NCBI RefSeq assembly: GCF_009017415.1
Contig: NC_092407.1
Coordinates: 5,084,001-5,148,000 of the forward strand
Length of the DNA stretch: 64,000 nt
DNA from: Aspergillus flavus
Taxonomy: Eukaryota; Ascomycota; Eurotiomycetes; Eurotiales; Aspergillaceae
Direction: 5' to 3'
Part shown: in pieces, positions 1-12,461 of the stretch
Layout: every line of letters starts with the position of its first letter
Position numbering within the stretch: position 1 is the first letter of the stretch
Position numbers and translations under genes: made by a program
The notes under the pieces: model-generated
What the model was told of the DNA's origin: nothing
Databases searched by the model: none
The model's input: the letters and a program-made list of their open reading frames with translations, nothing else

Positions 1-190
1 GCGCACCGAAAGTCAAGGTATGCGATTCTTGATCAATTTAAATCCATGCATCACTGACAGACAACAGCTCTGGGGTGCTGCGCAAACAGCGGCGCGGCAA
101 CGAGGATTGGAAGGAGTGCAACTGAGCATCAGCTATGGCGACGATGCGGTGATAGCGGTGGCGCTGGGGCTGATGTCTGGTGCTTCATAA
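1..190 (+). CDS. aflA: 3' end of aflA / fas-2, fatty acid synthase alpha subunit (partial)
   Basis: Only the last part of the gene is in the window. The frame ending in TAA at 188-190 reads through LWGAAQTAARQRG and LSISYGDDAVIAVAL, which resembles the end of the phosphopantetheinyl transferase domain that closes fungal FAS alpha subunits. AflA works with AflB to make the hexanoyl starter unit for aflatoxin. The name also rests on position: in section Flavi the neighbour of nor-1 on this side is fas-2, convergent with it. A 43-nt intron at 18-60 (GTATGC...CAG) is possible, but the sequence is also open without it in a shifted upstream frame, so the first 60 bases are uncertain. Most of the gene lies outside the window. 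Confidence 0.7.
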   Translation, partial: RTESQGMRFLINLNPCITDRQQLWGAAQTAARQRGLEGVQLSISYGDDAVIAVALGLMSGAS

Positions 191-855
191 TGACTGGTCG
201 TCGCCAGAATTTGAACCTGATGATATCCCATGAACCTCGTGTATTGTACAGAGTTTATAGTAGTAAAGATTGATGAACTCGTGCGTCCAATCTTCCAGGA
301 ATCGATTCCATTAATTGGCTGCTAGTCAGATGATGGATAATCGGGATGAGCGAATTAACGCTCAGGCAACGTCGAAGTGGGGAGACGGTTAGAGAGGGCG
401 GTGTGATTAGGTACTGCCGATTTATTGTCCTGAGGCTGATCTCCGCCGCCCGCGGCCTAGTGTGTCTATAGTTGAGCAGCGGAGTGTTTTCACCTTCTCC
501 ATTCTGATTGGTTGGATGGTTTGTCCATCGATCTGGCTTTTCATTGGTTTTCAATTCATCCAGCACATTATTGGCCGCTGGCCCGCTTACTAACTAGATA
601 GTGGAATTGAAGGTCATGTGATTACATTCCTGCGCACGTTCTTTGGCAGGTCCTTGGGCTGGCACTAACTACGGAGTACTTTAGTAAACCCCTCGGGAGC
701 GGAGATGAAAGCCAGAGGCACAGCTCAACCCCATGGCTTTGAATTAGCATGCACTAAATCTCGAATTCAGGAAACTGGTATATTCTTACGATCGCGGAAA
801 TGTATTTTCAACGTTGCAGACTTTCGTGTACTAGTCGAATAGAATCTCCTCTGTG

Positions 856-887
<32 letters not shown>

Positions 888-1500
888 TTTGTATCTCTCG
901 ATCATCTGAGATCGACGCTCTTACCGAAAAAAATATATATTTCAACTCTACCGTGGTGTAGTACAGGACACGGGGTTCAACCCTTCGCGATGAGAAAAAC
1001 TGCTAGGTTAGGGAACTATTCTCCATGATGCAAATAAAGGCACCACAAAGGTCCGTATTCCTCTCACCTAAGTTCTCTTAGTCTAGTCATATCATCTTTG
1101 AGCATGCACCTGTGGTTCTTTTGCGGGTGCCACGGAAGATCAATGGGGGTGGTGTTGGCGGCCAGTTTATTCAGGCACCAATGTTTATCGCCTCTTTCGG
1201 CTTTCCGCTGGCCTTGACGCGTTCGCTCTTCCCGGTTCGATTTCATCGCCCTTTCTACGCACATCGATATTTCCATCAGGGGTCCATGAAAACGAACGTT
1301 AGGTTTCAATTTGGTTTTATCTTGTGAGAGCCTAAACAGACGGAACGGAAAGGACCGAAAAGGTCATACACGAACTGATCGAGCGAAAGCCGCCGCGACA
1401 CGAACCCAGGACCTCACCGCGCCTTTCTGGACCAGCTCCACGCCAGCACGTTTCTGCTCGTCTCAGAAACATATGACTGCGCTTCGTCGTTACTAGCGTC
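191..1500. other. Intergenic region between convergent aflA and aflD
   Basis: This 1.3 kb stretch separates the 3' ends of aflA and aflD. Apart from a CTA trinucleotide run at about 856-887 I see no gene. Short open frames near 1,064-1,500 lack recognisable motifs, and part of them overlaps the last exon of aflD on the other strand. Confidence 0.7.
856..887. repeat. (CTA)n microsatellite
   Basis: About ten uninterrupted CTA units lie in the aflA-aflD spacer. Nothing suggests a function; the copy number is likely to vary between strains. Confidence 0.95.
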
Positions 1501-2490
1501 CTACCAGGGGAGTTGAGATCCATCCGTGTGGATAACGAAGTGCCCCGATGTAGTCTCCTTAGTCGCTTCATCAATCTACCACCCTAACGTTAGCCCACGT
1601 CGCTCCCTGCGCGCGCAAGGAAGAAGGCAATGATCATACCCGAGCACAGATGCCTGCCACACTGTCTGCGACAGTTGTTGGGGCCTGCGGACGGCCCATC
1701 AGCCGCGCTCCTTGGTCGCCCATATCAGTCTGCACATGTCTAGCATGTTTCGGTCAGCGACTATACGTTGCGACAAGAACCCTCGGACTGTGATTACCCT
1801 GGATCGATGATGAAGGCCGTGAGCCATTTGTTCTCAAAGTGGAACTTGCGCACCATGTAGTTGGCCGCCAGCTTCGACACTCCGTACGCCGTCAGTGGGG
1901 CCCGCGCATAGTCGTGCATGTTGGTGATGGTGCTGATCGGGGCGCCGATCAAGACAAACTTGGCCTGTTGCTTGGACTGCTGCAGCATCAGGCGGGTTGC
2001 CTGAAACAGTAGGACGGGAGCATACATGTTGACCATCATGTGTGCCTGGAGATGCTCGAGGGGCATGGTGGACGCGGGCCCAAAGTTCGTCGCCATGGCC
2101 GCATTGGCAACCACCACGTCCAAGTGCGTCACCCCGTGCTCCTCCCGCAATGTCTGGACGGCTGCCTGGGCATCAGTTTCCGAGTCGCAGTTAAGCTGCA
2201 CTATGATCATCCGACTGCCTTCAGCGACGGTTAGTGCCGAGAGCGCCGGCGTAGCGGTGGCGACGTTGCGCACGCAAGCGACCACGGTGCTTTTGGGACG
2301 TTGGAGAAAAGCTTCAATGAGACCTCGTCCGATGCCTGCGTGTGATGAGTAAAATTTCGTAGGACCCCCTGATTCGATAGACCGTACCTCGGCTGGCCCC
2401 GGTGACCAAATACACCGTCTCCTCAGGCGGTCTATCCCGGCATGGCGTAGAGAGCCTCTCTTGACCGTGATGGCTAAGTGATCCGTTCAT
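1501..2490 (-). CDS. aflD: Norsolorinic acid ketoreductase Nor-1
   Basis: Four exons on the minus strand, 2490-2388, 2335-1798, 1739-1640 and 1575-1501, give 271 residues, the known length of Nor-1. All introns (52, 58 and 64 nt) are GT-AG. It is a short-chain dehydrogenase/reductase: the nucleotide-binding motif TGASRGIG spans residues 30-37, partly completed across intron 1, and the catalytic YxxxK is Y185-K189. It reduces the hexanoyl ketone of norsolorinic acid to averantin with NADPH. The start at 2490 is chosen because it begins MNGSLS and leads directly into the Rossmann fold; an in-frame extension upstream has no support. A TATA-like element and a perfect AflR-type site lie 70-100 bases upstream. 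It looks intact. Confidence 0.95.
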
Positions 2491-2556
2491 TATGTCACGG
2501 CTTAGAAAAGTACTCAAGGAATGTTGAAACCACCAAAGACCCATGATCGTATCCCA

Positions 2557-2563
2557 CTATATA
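2557..2563 (-). promoter_or_regulatory. TATA-like element of aflD
   Basis: An alternating T/A heptamer lies about 70 bases upstream of the aflD start codon, between it and the AflR-type site. The position fits a core promoter. Confidence 0.5.
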
Positions 2564-2577
2564 TGGTGGTGTGTTGG

Positions 2578-2588
2578 TCGCTGGCCGA
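2578..2588 (+). promoter_or_regulatory. AflR-type binding site upstream of aflD
   Basis: TCGCTGGCCGA fits the AflR consensus TCGSWNNSCGR at every position and lies 88 bases upstream of the aflD ATG. AflR is the Zn2Cys6 activator of the aflatoxin cluster; its gene is outside this window. Binding is inferred from the motif and its place. Confidence 0.75.
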
Positions 2589-2996
2589 GTTGGGCGGTTG
2601 GGTGGCAGGCATTTGATGGTATGCCAACAAATTCGATCTCCGTGCTGGCGCCCCCAAAAGAAAATTAAAGAAGAAAAGAAAGAAAAGGCATATCTAATGA
2701 TATTCGCGCATCCAGCACGCTAATCACCGACTTAATAGCAGAGATCTGCTCATGTCAATTTTGAGTAGCCTATGTGGCCTCTACTAGCAATAGGTCACCA
2801 TAGCAGTGACGGACATGCGTGGCCATGTCCGCTCGACTTAACATTCGCTGACCGCTAGGGTTCTTGCATTAGGTTGCAACTCACAAGTGACAGACGTTTT
2901 GGTCAGTCCGAATTTACCACTAGTTACATCCATAAACATCTGAGTAATACGCGCCGGCATCTCCCTTAGCTCTCTGCATGGTCAAGACCATCACCA
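2589..2996. other. Spacer between hypC 3' end and aflD promoter
   Basis: About 400 bases follow the hypC stop on the minus strand and precede the aflD promoter elements. I see an A-rich tract near 2,657-2,690 but no gene. Confidence 0.6.
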
Positions 2997-3538
2997 TTAG
3001 TACCGCACCACGCCGCACACTCCCAGCATCCCCATCACCGAGCCCGCCAGTGGAAAGAGCGCTCGCACAGTGTTCAGCCAATCCCACTTCCCTACCAACC
3101 TCACGCTCTCCTGCAAGCTAATTTCCACGCCCCCTTTCTCGAACTGATCCTCGGCGTGGAAGAGGGCGGTGTTCGTAGCGTTCATGAACATCCATGTGTA
3201 AGGCACCATGCTCACCGTCGTGACGCCGGCGACCATCCAGTGATGCCAAGGTTCACCGACAGAATACTTGGCCCACGCCGCATATCCGTACAGGGCACCC
3301 GTCACCAAGGCGATTCCAGGACCTTTACGATGGCCGCTGTAGAAAATACGGCTCCATTGGTGCACCAACTGGGCTGGCTGCCGGGTGGTCTCGATAAGAA
3401 TGGGAATGGTGAGCAGGTGGAGGTTCATCATGGCTCCTGCATCTGATTAGGTGCTTACCAAACCTTCATGGGTGTAGAGATGGGGAAGATACCCGTCAAA
3501 AAGGACCCCGTGAGGACGGCCACATATTCGGTGCCCAT
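2997..3538 (-). CDS. aflCa: HypC, norsolorinic acid anthrone oxidase (DUF1772)
   Basis: Two exons, 3538-3493 and 3436-2997, joined over a 56-nt intron that has a CTAAT branch site, give 161 residues (about 17 kDa, the reported size of HypC). The small protein has several hydrophobic stretches and the DUF1772 layout: an N-terminal hydrophobic TGSFLTGAMM segment formed across the splice, LTIPIL, then WMVAGV and MLGVCGVV segments. It oxidises the anthrone released by PksA to norsolorinic acid. The short first exon is supported because it restores the family N-terminus, whereas the internal ATG at 3431 would cut the first membrane segment. It is divergent from pksA and shares its promoter region. 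Confidence 0.9.
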
Positions 3539-3713
3539 CTTGTTTGTTCTTCTAGTGAATATACGACTGAAAGAGGCATGGACAGTCAACTCCCCGTCTG
3601 CAAGGAGGAACACGTTCTTGAATTCTTCTTTCGCCCCTCGTGCTTTGTCTAAGAGCGGTCACAATCGGTCTGTGTCGGGTACGCGAGGGAGATTGGGGGT
3701 GGTAAAAGCCGTG

Positions 3714-3724
3714 TCGGAAAGCGA
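3714..3724 (+). promoter_or_regulatory. AflR-type site nearest hypC
   Basis: TCGGAAAGCGA matches TCGSWNNSCGR at all positions. It is about 176 bases upstream of the hypC ATG and 456 bases upstream of the pksA ATG, so it could serve hypC or both genes. Confidence 0.65.
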
Positions 3725-4062
3725 GCTACACACGCAGATCCCTCGGAGAAAGGTCACGGAGATCCTCCATATGCTGTCATGGAGATCGTACAGGCTCTCC
3801 TTGCCGAAGAAAAGTCTAATGCAATCACATCGGACATGATTATAGGAGGCCTTTGTACAGCCGAAATGGCTGAAGGCTCCTCTTGCTGACCCGGGAACCG
3901 GGATGCTAGACGTGTAGTCCTAAGCTGAGTCTCTTCGATGGCCATGTGGTGTAATAAGACATACACCATGGTCTCATTTTCGGAAGTAACACTGGTCCGC
4001 GGCTGTCTGGCCTCTTGGTAACCTGGACGGCAGAGCTGAGGGCTCCGATACGACTCAGTTCA

Positions 4063-4073
4063 TCGGTCAACGA
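4063..4073 (+). promoter_or_regulatory. AflR-like site near pksA
   Basis: TCGGTCAACGA keeps both TCG and CGA half-sites with a five-base spacer but has A instead of G/C at the last spacer position. It lies 107 bases upstream of the pksA ATG, a typical distance for a fungal activator site. Confidence 0.55.
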
Positions 4074-4179
4074 CGAAGTATCTCGAAGTGTAGTTTTCAA
4101 ATACTGATATAGCTTCATATAGCTCCTCGGGGCAGACCTGCTTCCATCCAGTTTCAACAATCTCATACCCTATCCCACA

Positions 4180-7100
4180 ATGGCTCAATCAAGGCAACTC
4201 TTTCTCTTCGGCGATCAGACAGCGGATTTTGTTCCCAAGCTCCGCAGTTTACTATCCGTCCAGGACAGCCCTATTCTAGCCGCCTTTCTTGACCAGTCCC
4301 ACTATGTCGTGCGAGCCCAGATGCTGCAGAGCATGAACACGATTGATCACAAGTTGGCTCGAACCGCTGACCTGCGCCAAATGGTCCAGAAGTATGTCGA
4401 CGGCAAACTGACCCCGGCATTTCGAACCGCTCTAGTGTGCCTCTGCCAGTTGGGATGCTTCATCCGGTACGTTCCCTCTTTTTGTGCTGCCTTAGATCGG
4501 TCCCTTTACTTTCTTCTAAAAATCGTACTAGGGAATATGAGGAATCTGGCAACATGTACCCACAGCCCAGTGACAGCTACGTGCTGGGATTCTGCATGGG
4601 TTCCTTGGCCGCTGTGGCGGTAAGCTGCAGTCGCTCCTTGTCAGAGCTGCTGCCTATCGCTGTACAAACTGTGTTGATTGCCTTCCGCCTCGGTCTTTGC
4701 GCCCTGGAGATGCGGGATCGGGTGGATGGGTGTAGCGATGATCGAGGTGACCCTTGGTCTACCATTGTTTGGGGTCTGGATCCCCAGCAAGCTCGTGATC
4801 AGATTGAAGTGTTCTGTCAGACCACAGTGAGTGCTTCTATATCTTTCGGTACCCAGGAAAAGATGTTGTCCTAACGATGTAATGCAATAGAACGCACCTC
4901 AGACGAGGCGCCCGTGGATCAGCTGCATCTCTAAGAATGCCATCACCCTAAGTGGCAGTCCATCCACTTTGAGGGCGTTCTGTGAGATGCCTCAGATGGC
5001 CCAGCACCGGACTGCCCTAATTCCCATCTGTTTACCGGCCCACAATGGCGCCCTCTTCACGCAGGCAGATATCACTACCATACTAGACACGACGCCTACC
5101 ACTCCTTGGGAGCAACTGCCCGGCCAAATACCTTATATTTCCCATGTCACGGGGAATGTAGTCCAGACTACCAACTACCGGGACCTTATAGAGGTAGCCT
5201 TGTCTGAGACTCTCTTGGAGCAAGTGCGACTAGACTTGGTTGAGACTGGACTGCCACGCCTTTTGCAATCTCGTCAGGTCAAGAGCGTCACCATCGTCCC
5301 ATTCTTGACTCGCATGAATGAGACAATGAGCAACATTCTCCCAGTCAGCTTTATCAGTACAGAGACAAGGACTGACACCGGACGAGCCATCCCAGCTTCA
5401 GGTCGACCAGGCGCAGGCAAGTGCAAGCTGGCTATTGTGTCCATGTCGGGGAGGTTCCCTGAATCACCGACCACCGAAAGCTTTTGGGACCTTTTATACA
5501 AAGGGTTGGATGTTTGTAAAGAGGTTCCCCGTCGACGGTGGGACATCAACACGCATGTGGATCCCAGCGGGAAAGCACGAAACAAAGGGGCTACCAAATG
5601 GGGCTGTTGGCTGGATTTCTCAGGCGAGTTTGATCCCCGATTCTTTGGGATCTCGCCCAAAGAGGCGCCACAGATGGATCCAGCTCAGCGCATGGCCTTG
5701 ATGTCTACTTACGAGGCAATGGAGCGGGCTGGTTTGGTTCCCGACACCACGCCGTCGACCCAGCGAGACCGCATTGGGGTCTTCCACGGAGTCACCAGTA
5801 ACGACTGGATGGAGACCAATACAGCCCAGAACATTGACACATACTTCATCACCGGTGGAAACCGGGGGTTTATTCCCGGGCGCATTAACTTCTGTTTCGA
5901 ATTTGCCGGACCCAGCTATACCAATGACACGGCCTGTTCATCCAGTCTAGCTGCCATCCACCTGGCCTGCAATTCTCTCTGGCGGGGCGACTGTGACACG
6001 GCGGTGGCAGGAGGAACTAACATGATCTATACTCCTGATGGTCACACAGGATTGGACAAAGGGTTCTTTCTTTCCCGGACTGGCAACTGCAAACCCTACG
6101 ACGACAAGGCCGATGGTTACTGCCGAGCTGAGGGGGTCGGGACGGTGTTCATCAAACGGCTGGAAGATGCCCTGGCAGATAATGACCCCATCCTCGGCGT
6201 TATTCTAGATGCTAAAACTAATCACTCAGCCATGTCGGAGTCGATGACTCGGCCGCACGTGGGCGCCCAAATCGATAACATGACGGCGGCGCTGAATACC
6301 ACTGGACTCCACCCCAATGACTTTAGCTACATTGAGATGCATGGCACTGGCACCCAGGTAGGGGATGCGGTGGAGATGGAGTCAGTCCTGTCGGTGTTTG
6401 CGCCGTCCGAAACCGCCAGAAAGGCGGATCAGCCACTATTTGTCGGCTCAGCCAAGGCCAACGTAGGACATGGAGAGGGAGTGTCTGGGGTTACGAGCCT
6501 TATTAAGGTTCTGATGATGATGCAGCACGATACCATACCTCCTCACTGCGGCATCAAACCGGGCAGCAAAATCAACCGCAACTTCCCTGATCTTGGAGCT
6601 CGCAATGTGCACATCGCCTTTGAACCCAAGCCCTGGCCACGCACACACACTCCGCGCAGGGTGCTTATCAACAACTTCAGTGCCGCGGGAGGGAATACTG
6701 CCTTGATATTGGAAGACGCTCCGGAGCGTCACTGGCCGACAGAGAAGGATCCGCGCTCTAGTCATATCGTCGCCCTGTCTGCGCATGTGGGGGCTTCCAT
6801 GAAAACCAACCTCGAACGACTGCATCAGTATCTCCTGAAAAACCCCCACACTGATCTCGCGCAGCTGTCATATACTACTACTGCGCGTCGATGGCATTAT
6901 TTACACCGAGTGAGCGTCACTGGCGCGTCTGTTGAAGAAGTGACTCGCAAGCTAGAGATGGCCATACAGAACGGGGACGGAGTCAGTCGACCTAAAAGCA
7001 AGCCGAAGATTCTCTTTGCTTTCACGGGACAAGGGTCTCAATATGCAACTATGGGTAAGCAGGTGTACGATGCGTATCCATCTTTCAGAGAGGACCTGGA

Positions 7101-10100
7101 GAAGTTTGATCGGTTGGCGCAAAGTCATGGCTTCCCTAGTTTTCTTCACGTCTGTACTTCACCTAAAGGGGATGTGGAAGAGATGGCTCCCGTTGTGGTG
7201 CAACTGGCTATCACTTGCCTCCAAATGGCCCTTACTAACCTCATGACCTACTTCGGGATCCGTGCCGATGTGACAGTGGGGCATAGTTTGGGTGAATTTG
7301 CAGCCCTGTATGCGGCGGGAGTTCTTTCGGCCTCAGACGTCGTTTACCTGGTTGGTCAAAGAGCGGAGCTACTCCAGGAGCGCTGCCAACGCGGGACGCA
7401 TGCCATGCTGGCTGTAAAAGCTACCCCTGAAGCGTTGTCCCAATGGATCCGGGATCATGACTGTGAGGTAGCCTGTATTAATGGCCCTGAAGATACCGTT
7501 CTCAGTGGCACCACTAAGAATGTTGCCGAGGTTCAACGCGCTATGACGGACAACGGGATCAAATGCACGCTGTTGAAACTGCCGTTTGCCTTCCATTCTG
7601 CCCAGGTGCAACCTATTCTGGATGACTTTGAGGCCCTGGCTCAGGGAGCGACATTTGCCAAGCCTCAACTACCAATTCTCTCTCCCTTGCTGCGAACAGA
7701 AATCCACGAACAAGGCGTCGTGACTCCATCATATGTCGCGCAACATTGTCGTCACACCGTAGATATGGCCCAAGCTTTGAGATCTGCTCGAGAAAAGGGA
7801 CTCATCGACGACAAAACCCTCGTCATTGAGCTGGGACCGAAGCCATTAATCTCGGGCATGGTGAAAATGACACTGGGAGACAAAATTAGCACCTTACCCA
7901 CTCTAGCACCTAACAAGGCCATTTGGCCCAGCCTGCAGAAGATTCTCACCTCGGTCTACACGGGTGGGTGGGATATTAATTGGAAGAATTATCACGCCCC
8001 TTTCGCCTCCTCCCAGAAGGTGGTGGATCTGCCGAGCTACGGCTGGGATTTGAAGGACTACTACATCCCGTATCAGGGTGACTGGTGTCTGCATCGCCAC
8101 CAGCAGGATTGTAAGTGCGCCGCTCCTGGCCACGAAATCAAAACGGCCGACTACCAAGTGCCTCCTGAGTCGACGCCTCACCGTCCATCCAAGCTGGACC
8201 CTAGCAAGGAGGCCTTCCCCGAAATCAAGACCACCACGACACTCCATCGAGTGGTAGAAGAGACGACCAAACCTTTGGGCGCCACCCTAGTTGTGGAGAC
8301 AGACATATCTCGGAAGGATGTTAACGGCCTCGCTCGAGGGCACCTTGTCGATGGGATCCCTTTGTGTACCCCTTCCTTTTATGCTGACATCGCCATGCAA
8401 GTGGGCCAATATAGTATGCAACGGCTCCGTGCGGGACATCCGGGGGCCGGTGCCATAGATGGCCTTGTGGACGTGTCCGACATGGTGGTGGACAAAGCGT
8501 TAGTTCCCCATGGGAAGGGACCTCAATTGCTGCGCACGACGCTTACCATGGAGTGGCCGCCCAAGGCTGCTGCTACTACGCGAAGCGCCAAAGTCAAATT
8601 CGCCACCTATTTTGTACGTTGTCTCCAGGTTTCGTAAGATGGTAATGTAATACTAATTTATCTAGGCCGATGGGAAGCTCGATACGGAGCATGCCAGCTG
8701 TACTGTCAGATTCACAAGCGATGCACAGTTGAAATCTCTACGCCGGTCTGTGTCTGAGTACAAGACCCACATTCGTCAGTTACATGATGGCCATGCTAAG
8801 GGACAGTTCATGCGATACAATAGGAAGACCGGGTACAAGCTCATGAGCAGCATGGCTCGGTTTAATCCCGACTACATGCTCCTAGATTATCTGGTGCTGA
8901 ACGAAGCAGAGAACGAGGCAGCAAGTGGTGTAGACTTCTCGTTGGGATCGTCGGAAGGCACCTTCGCAGCTCACCCAGCTCACGTCGATGCCATCACCCA
9001 GGTGGCCGGTTTTGCTATGAATGCCAATGACAATGTCGACATTGAGAAACAGGTCTACGTCAATCACGGTTGGGACTCGTTCCAGATCTACCAACCGCTA
9101 GATAATAGCAAGTCTTACCAGGTCTACACCAAGATGTGTCAAGCGAAGGAGAATGATTTGGTGCATGGCGATGTGGTAGTTCTGGACGGAGAACAAATCG
9201 TTGCTTTCTTCCGCGGCCTTACGGTAGGCCTTCCAATCAGTGTAGACCCGATGAAGAGACTCATATACTGACTAATATTTAGCTGCGATCAGTTCCTCGT
9301 GGTGCACTGCGTGTCGTCCTGCAGACTACAGTGAAAAAGGCCGATCGCCAACTAGGATTTAAGACAATGCCGTCGCCGCCGCCCCCGACGACGACAATGC
9401 CAATATCGCCTTATAAACCAGCTAATACTCAGGTTTCCAGCCAAGCTATTCCAGCAGAGGCCACTCATTCTCACACCCCGCAACAGCCAAAGCATTCCCC
9501 GGTACCGGAAACTGCCGGAAGCGCTCCAGCGGCAAAAGGAGTTGGTGTCAGTAACGAAAAGTTAGATGCTGTAATGCGAGTCGTTTCGGAGGAGAGTGGA
9601 ATTGCCCTCGAGGAGCTCACCGATGACAGCAACTTTGCTGACATGGGCATCGACTCTCTCAGTTCAATGGTCATTGGGAGCCGCTTCAGAGAGGACCTGG
9701 GGCTGGACCTGGGGCCTGAGTTTTCTCTTTTCATTGACTGCACTACCGTGCGTGCCTTGGAAGACTTCATGTTGGGAAGCGGGGATGCTGGCAGTGGCTC
9801 CAATGTAGAAGATCCTCCCCCATCAGCTACTCCCGCCATCAACCCCGAAATCGATTGGTCTAGCAGTGCCTCCGATAGTATTTTTGCCAGCGAAGATCAC
9901 GGTCATTCGAGTGAGTCCGGCGCCGACACCGGAAGTCCGCCTGCACTTGACCTGAAGCCCTACTGCCGCCCCTCAACTTCTGTCGTCCTACAAGGTCTAC
10001 CTATGGTGGCGCGGAAAACTCTGTTTATGCTCCCTGATGGCGGAGGGTCTGCGTTCTCCTACGCCTCCCTGCCGCGCCTCAAATCAGATACTGCCGTTGT

Positions 10101-10803
10101 GGGCCTGAATTGCCCTTATGCTCGGGATCCCGAGAACATGAACTGCACACATGGAGCTATGATTGAGAGCTTTTGCAATGAGATCCGGCGGCGACAGCCA
10201 CGGGGCCCCTATCACCTGGGCGGCTGGTCGTCCGGTGGTGCATTCGCTTACGTCGTGGCCGAGGCACTTGTTAACCAAGGCGAGGAGGTGCATTCGTTAA
10301 TCATCATTGATGCGCCTATTCCCCAAGCCATGGAACAACTTCCCCGAGCATTTTACGAGCACTGCAATAGCATTGGATTGTTCGCTACCCAGCCGGGGGC
10401 TAGTCCGGACGGCTCGACTGAGCCTCCGTCCTACTTAATCCCACACTTTATCGCTGTGGTGGATGTGATGCTGGATTACAAGCTGGCCCCGTTGCATGCG
10501 CGCCGGATGCCCAAAGTCGGCATCGTCTGGGCGGCAGATACAGTCATGGACGAGCGGGACGCTCCCAAGATGAAAGGAATGCATTTTATGATTCAGAAGC
10601 GGACGGAATTTGGTCCCGATGGGTGGGATACGATCATGCCCGGGGCCTCGTTTGACATTGTCCGAGCAGACGGTGCTAATCATTTTACGTTGATGGTAGG
10701 TTGTGCTTTGGTTGCGATTGAACGGACCTGGATGCTGACACCTCGATAGCAAAAGGAACATGTCTCTATAATTAGCGATCTGATCGACCGGGTCATGGAT
10801 TAG
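4180..10803 (+). CDS. aflC: Aflatoxin polyketide synthase PksA (norsolorinic acid anthrone synthase)
   Basis: Six exons (4180-4466, 4532-4826, 4891-8613, 8666-9223, 9283-10695, 10750-10803) with five GT-AG introns of 52-65 nt encode 2,109 residues, exactly the known PksA length. It is a non-reducing iterative PKS with the order SAT-KS-AT-PT-ACP-TE/Claisen cyclase. Visible catalytic residues are SAT C117 (FCMGS), KS C543 (TACSSS), AT S993 (GHSLGE), PT H1345 and D1543, ACP S1746 (GIDSL), and TE S1937 (GWSSGG) with H2088. The SAT takes the hexanoyl starter from AflA/AflB; seven malonyl extensions, PT folding and Claisen cyclisation give norsolorinic acid anthrone, the substrate of the neighbouring HypC. 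I see no frameshift or premature stop, so the gene should be functional. Confidence 0.98.
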
Positions 10804-12461
10804 CAACCCCGTTTCGGTGGGCCGCCCGCATACTTACAACTATTATGGCTCTCGGCGGAGGGAGGAAGCAAGGGCGTGTTTTTCAGTTGTTGCCGCTGTT
10901 AGAAAAGACGAAACTGTGATTTACAAACTTGTTTTACAGGGCTCATTGTATATATTGATTCCAATTCCATAAATAGGTATTGTAACGATGATAGCATATC
11001 CACCATTTTAGAAAATTCGTCTCCCAATCATCCTTCGTCTTGGAAGCCGTGATGGCTAATTTAGTTCTCTTATTGACCATGACCCGTAGAGGTAGGCGTC
11101 AGCGTCAATGACGAGCTGAATTTTACATGGGCCTAGGGAGCTTTTCTTTCCCTTGAGCAAACAGTCACGAATGGAGAGATACCAATCAGACGGATACGTT
11201 CCATCTATGAGTTCTCTCGCGTCCAAGGGCGCCTGTTGGGTATGTCCTTAGAACTCACCTGAGTAACTGCAGGTACCAACTACGGGACAAGCGCCGGTTT
11301 GCTTGTTTTCTCTAAAAGGTATCGTATTATCTTGCTCGAGTTTACAATCGACTGGACTTGGAACCCCCAATTTCGTTTCGCTTGAAGCAGGATGCCTCTT
11401 CTTGGACTACCGTGTGTCGGGGACCTCTATGTCAGGGCCATTTCATTTCTATGAAAATGCCTATGAAGGGCAACGACAATTGAGATCTTAGCTGTCTGGT
11501 ATTCCGTCTGACTTAGCTTTCGGCTCGTTGGCCGTGGCATTGGACGTCGGGGATCGTTTCGGACAGCGAAAGCGGGTTTCGGACAGCGTAGATTATAGTC
11601 AAACAAGGTTGTTCGGGGATTATAAGTCCCTATGATAATGCTGATTCCAGAGACGACATGACTAGAAACGACAAGAAAAGTCTTGAAAAACGAAAGCGCA
11701 AGCATAAAATGGAGAGAGGTTGTGGGGTGAGGTTTCACGAACTACTTAGAAAACTCACGGCTGAGCTGGTCTTGCTATCTGGATATGCCCGTGAACAGCA
11801 AGGCCTCCCCGAACATCTCTATTCATATTGATTTATCCTGACTCCTGGTTTCCGAGGGACGCACAATGCTGTGCTGCATTTATGTTTGCAATGACTTGTT
11901 CTGTATGTTTAAAGGCATGTACTGTCCGCGTCGATAGCTCGCTCGTCGGATAACACATTGTCGTACAAGATTTAATTGAGCACCTTCGTAGGGGCTATGG
12001 GCTCCATGGAATAAGCCAAAGTTGACAAAATTGAATGGATTGACAGATTAATAGTAGTCCGAACATGCCAATGGAGGCAGATCCTCTCATATGTATCGTT
12101 GTATGTAGCGCTATGATTAAATTACATGAGCATCGCTTAGACTCATGGCCCGAGGCGCGAGTACTACATACGCTGATAGATGATGTTGATTATACATTTG
12201 TGGAAATCAAAATAAGGGACCCGCGGTTGAACGAGGTAACGCCGAAGCCGTTTGACAAGAATTAAAAAGAAATAAACATCGTTCCTTTTCATGGCAGGCT
12301 CGGGGTCCTCGCGCTCCCTTGCAGGAAGGGAGATGAGAACGGGTCTCCGATGATCCGGAACGTGAACTTATGTGCACGAATGTTGAATAATGCTGGAACC
12401 ACAATGAAAAAAAGAAGACAGAAGAAAAGGTAAGACAAAGTTAGCCGGGTACTATCGGTCG
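10804..12461. other. Intergenic region between convergent pksA and aflT
   Basis: This 1.66 kb spacer lies between two 3' ends. Open frames up to about 100 codons (11,427-11,738 minus, 12,065-12,265 plus) have no motif or plausible gene structure, and I see no tRNA or transposon end. Confidence 0.6.

Larger units (their letters stand above)
3539..4179. promoter_or_regulatory. Shared divergent promoter region of hypC and pksA
   Basis: This 641-base region separates the start codons of hypC (minus) and pksA (plus). It contains one perfect and one near-perfect AflR-type site, listed separately, and no convincing gene. The short open frames inside it have no family motifs. Confidence 0.75.

Noticed and set aside
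11427..11738. Hypothetical gene between pksA and aflT
   Set aside because: The composition is low in coding character and no family pattern is visible.
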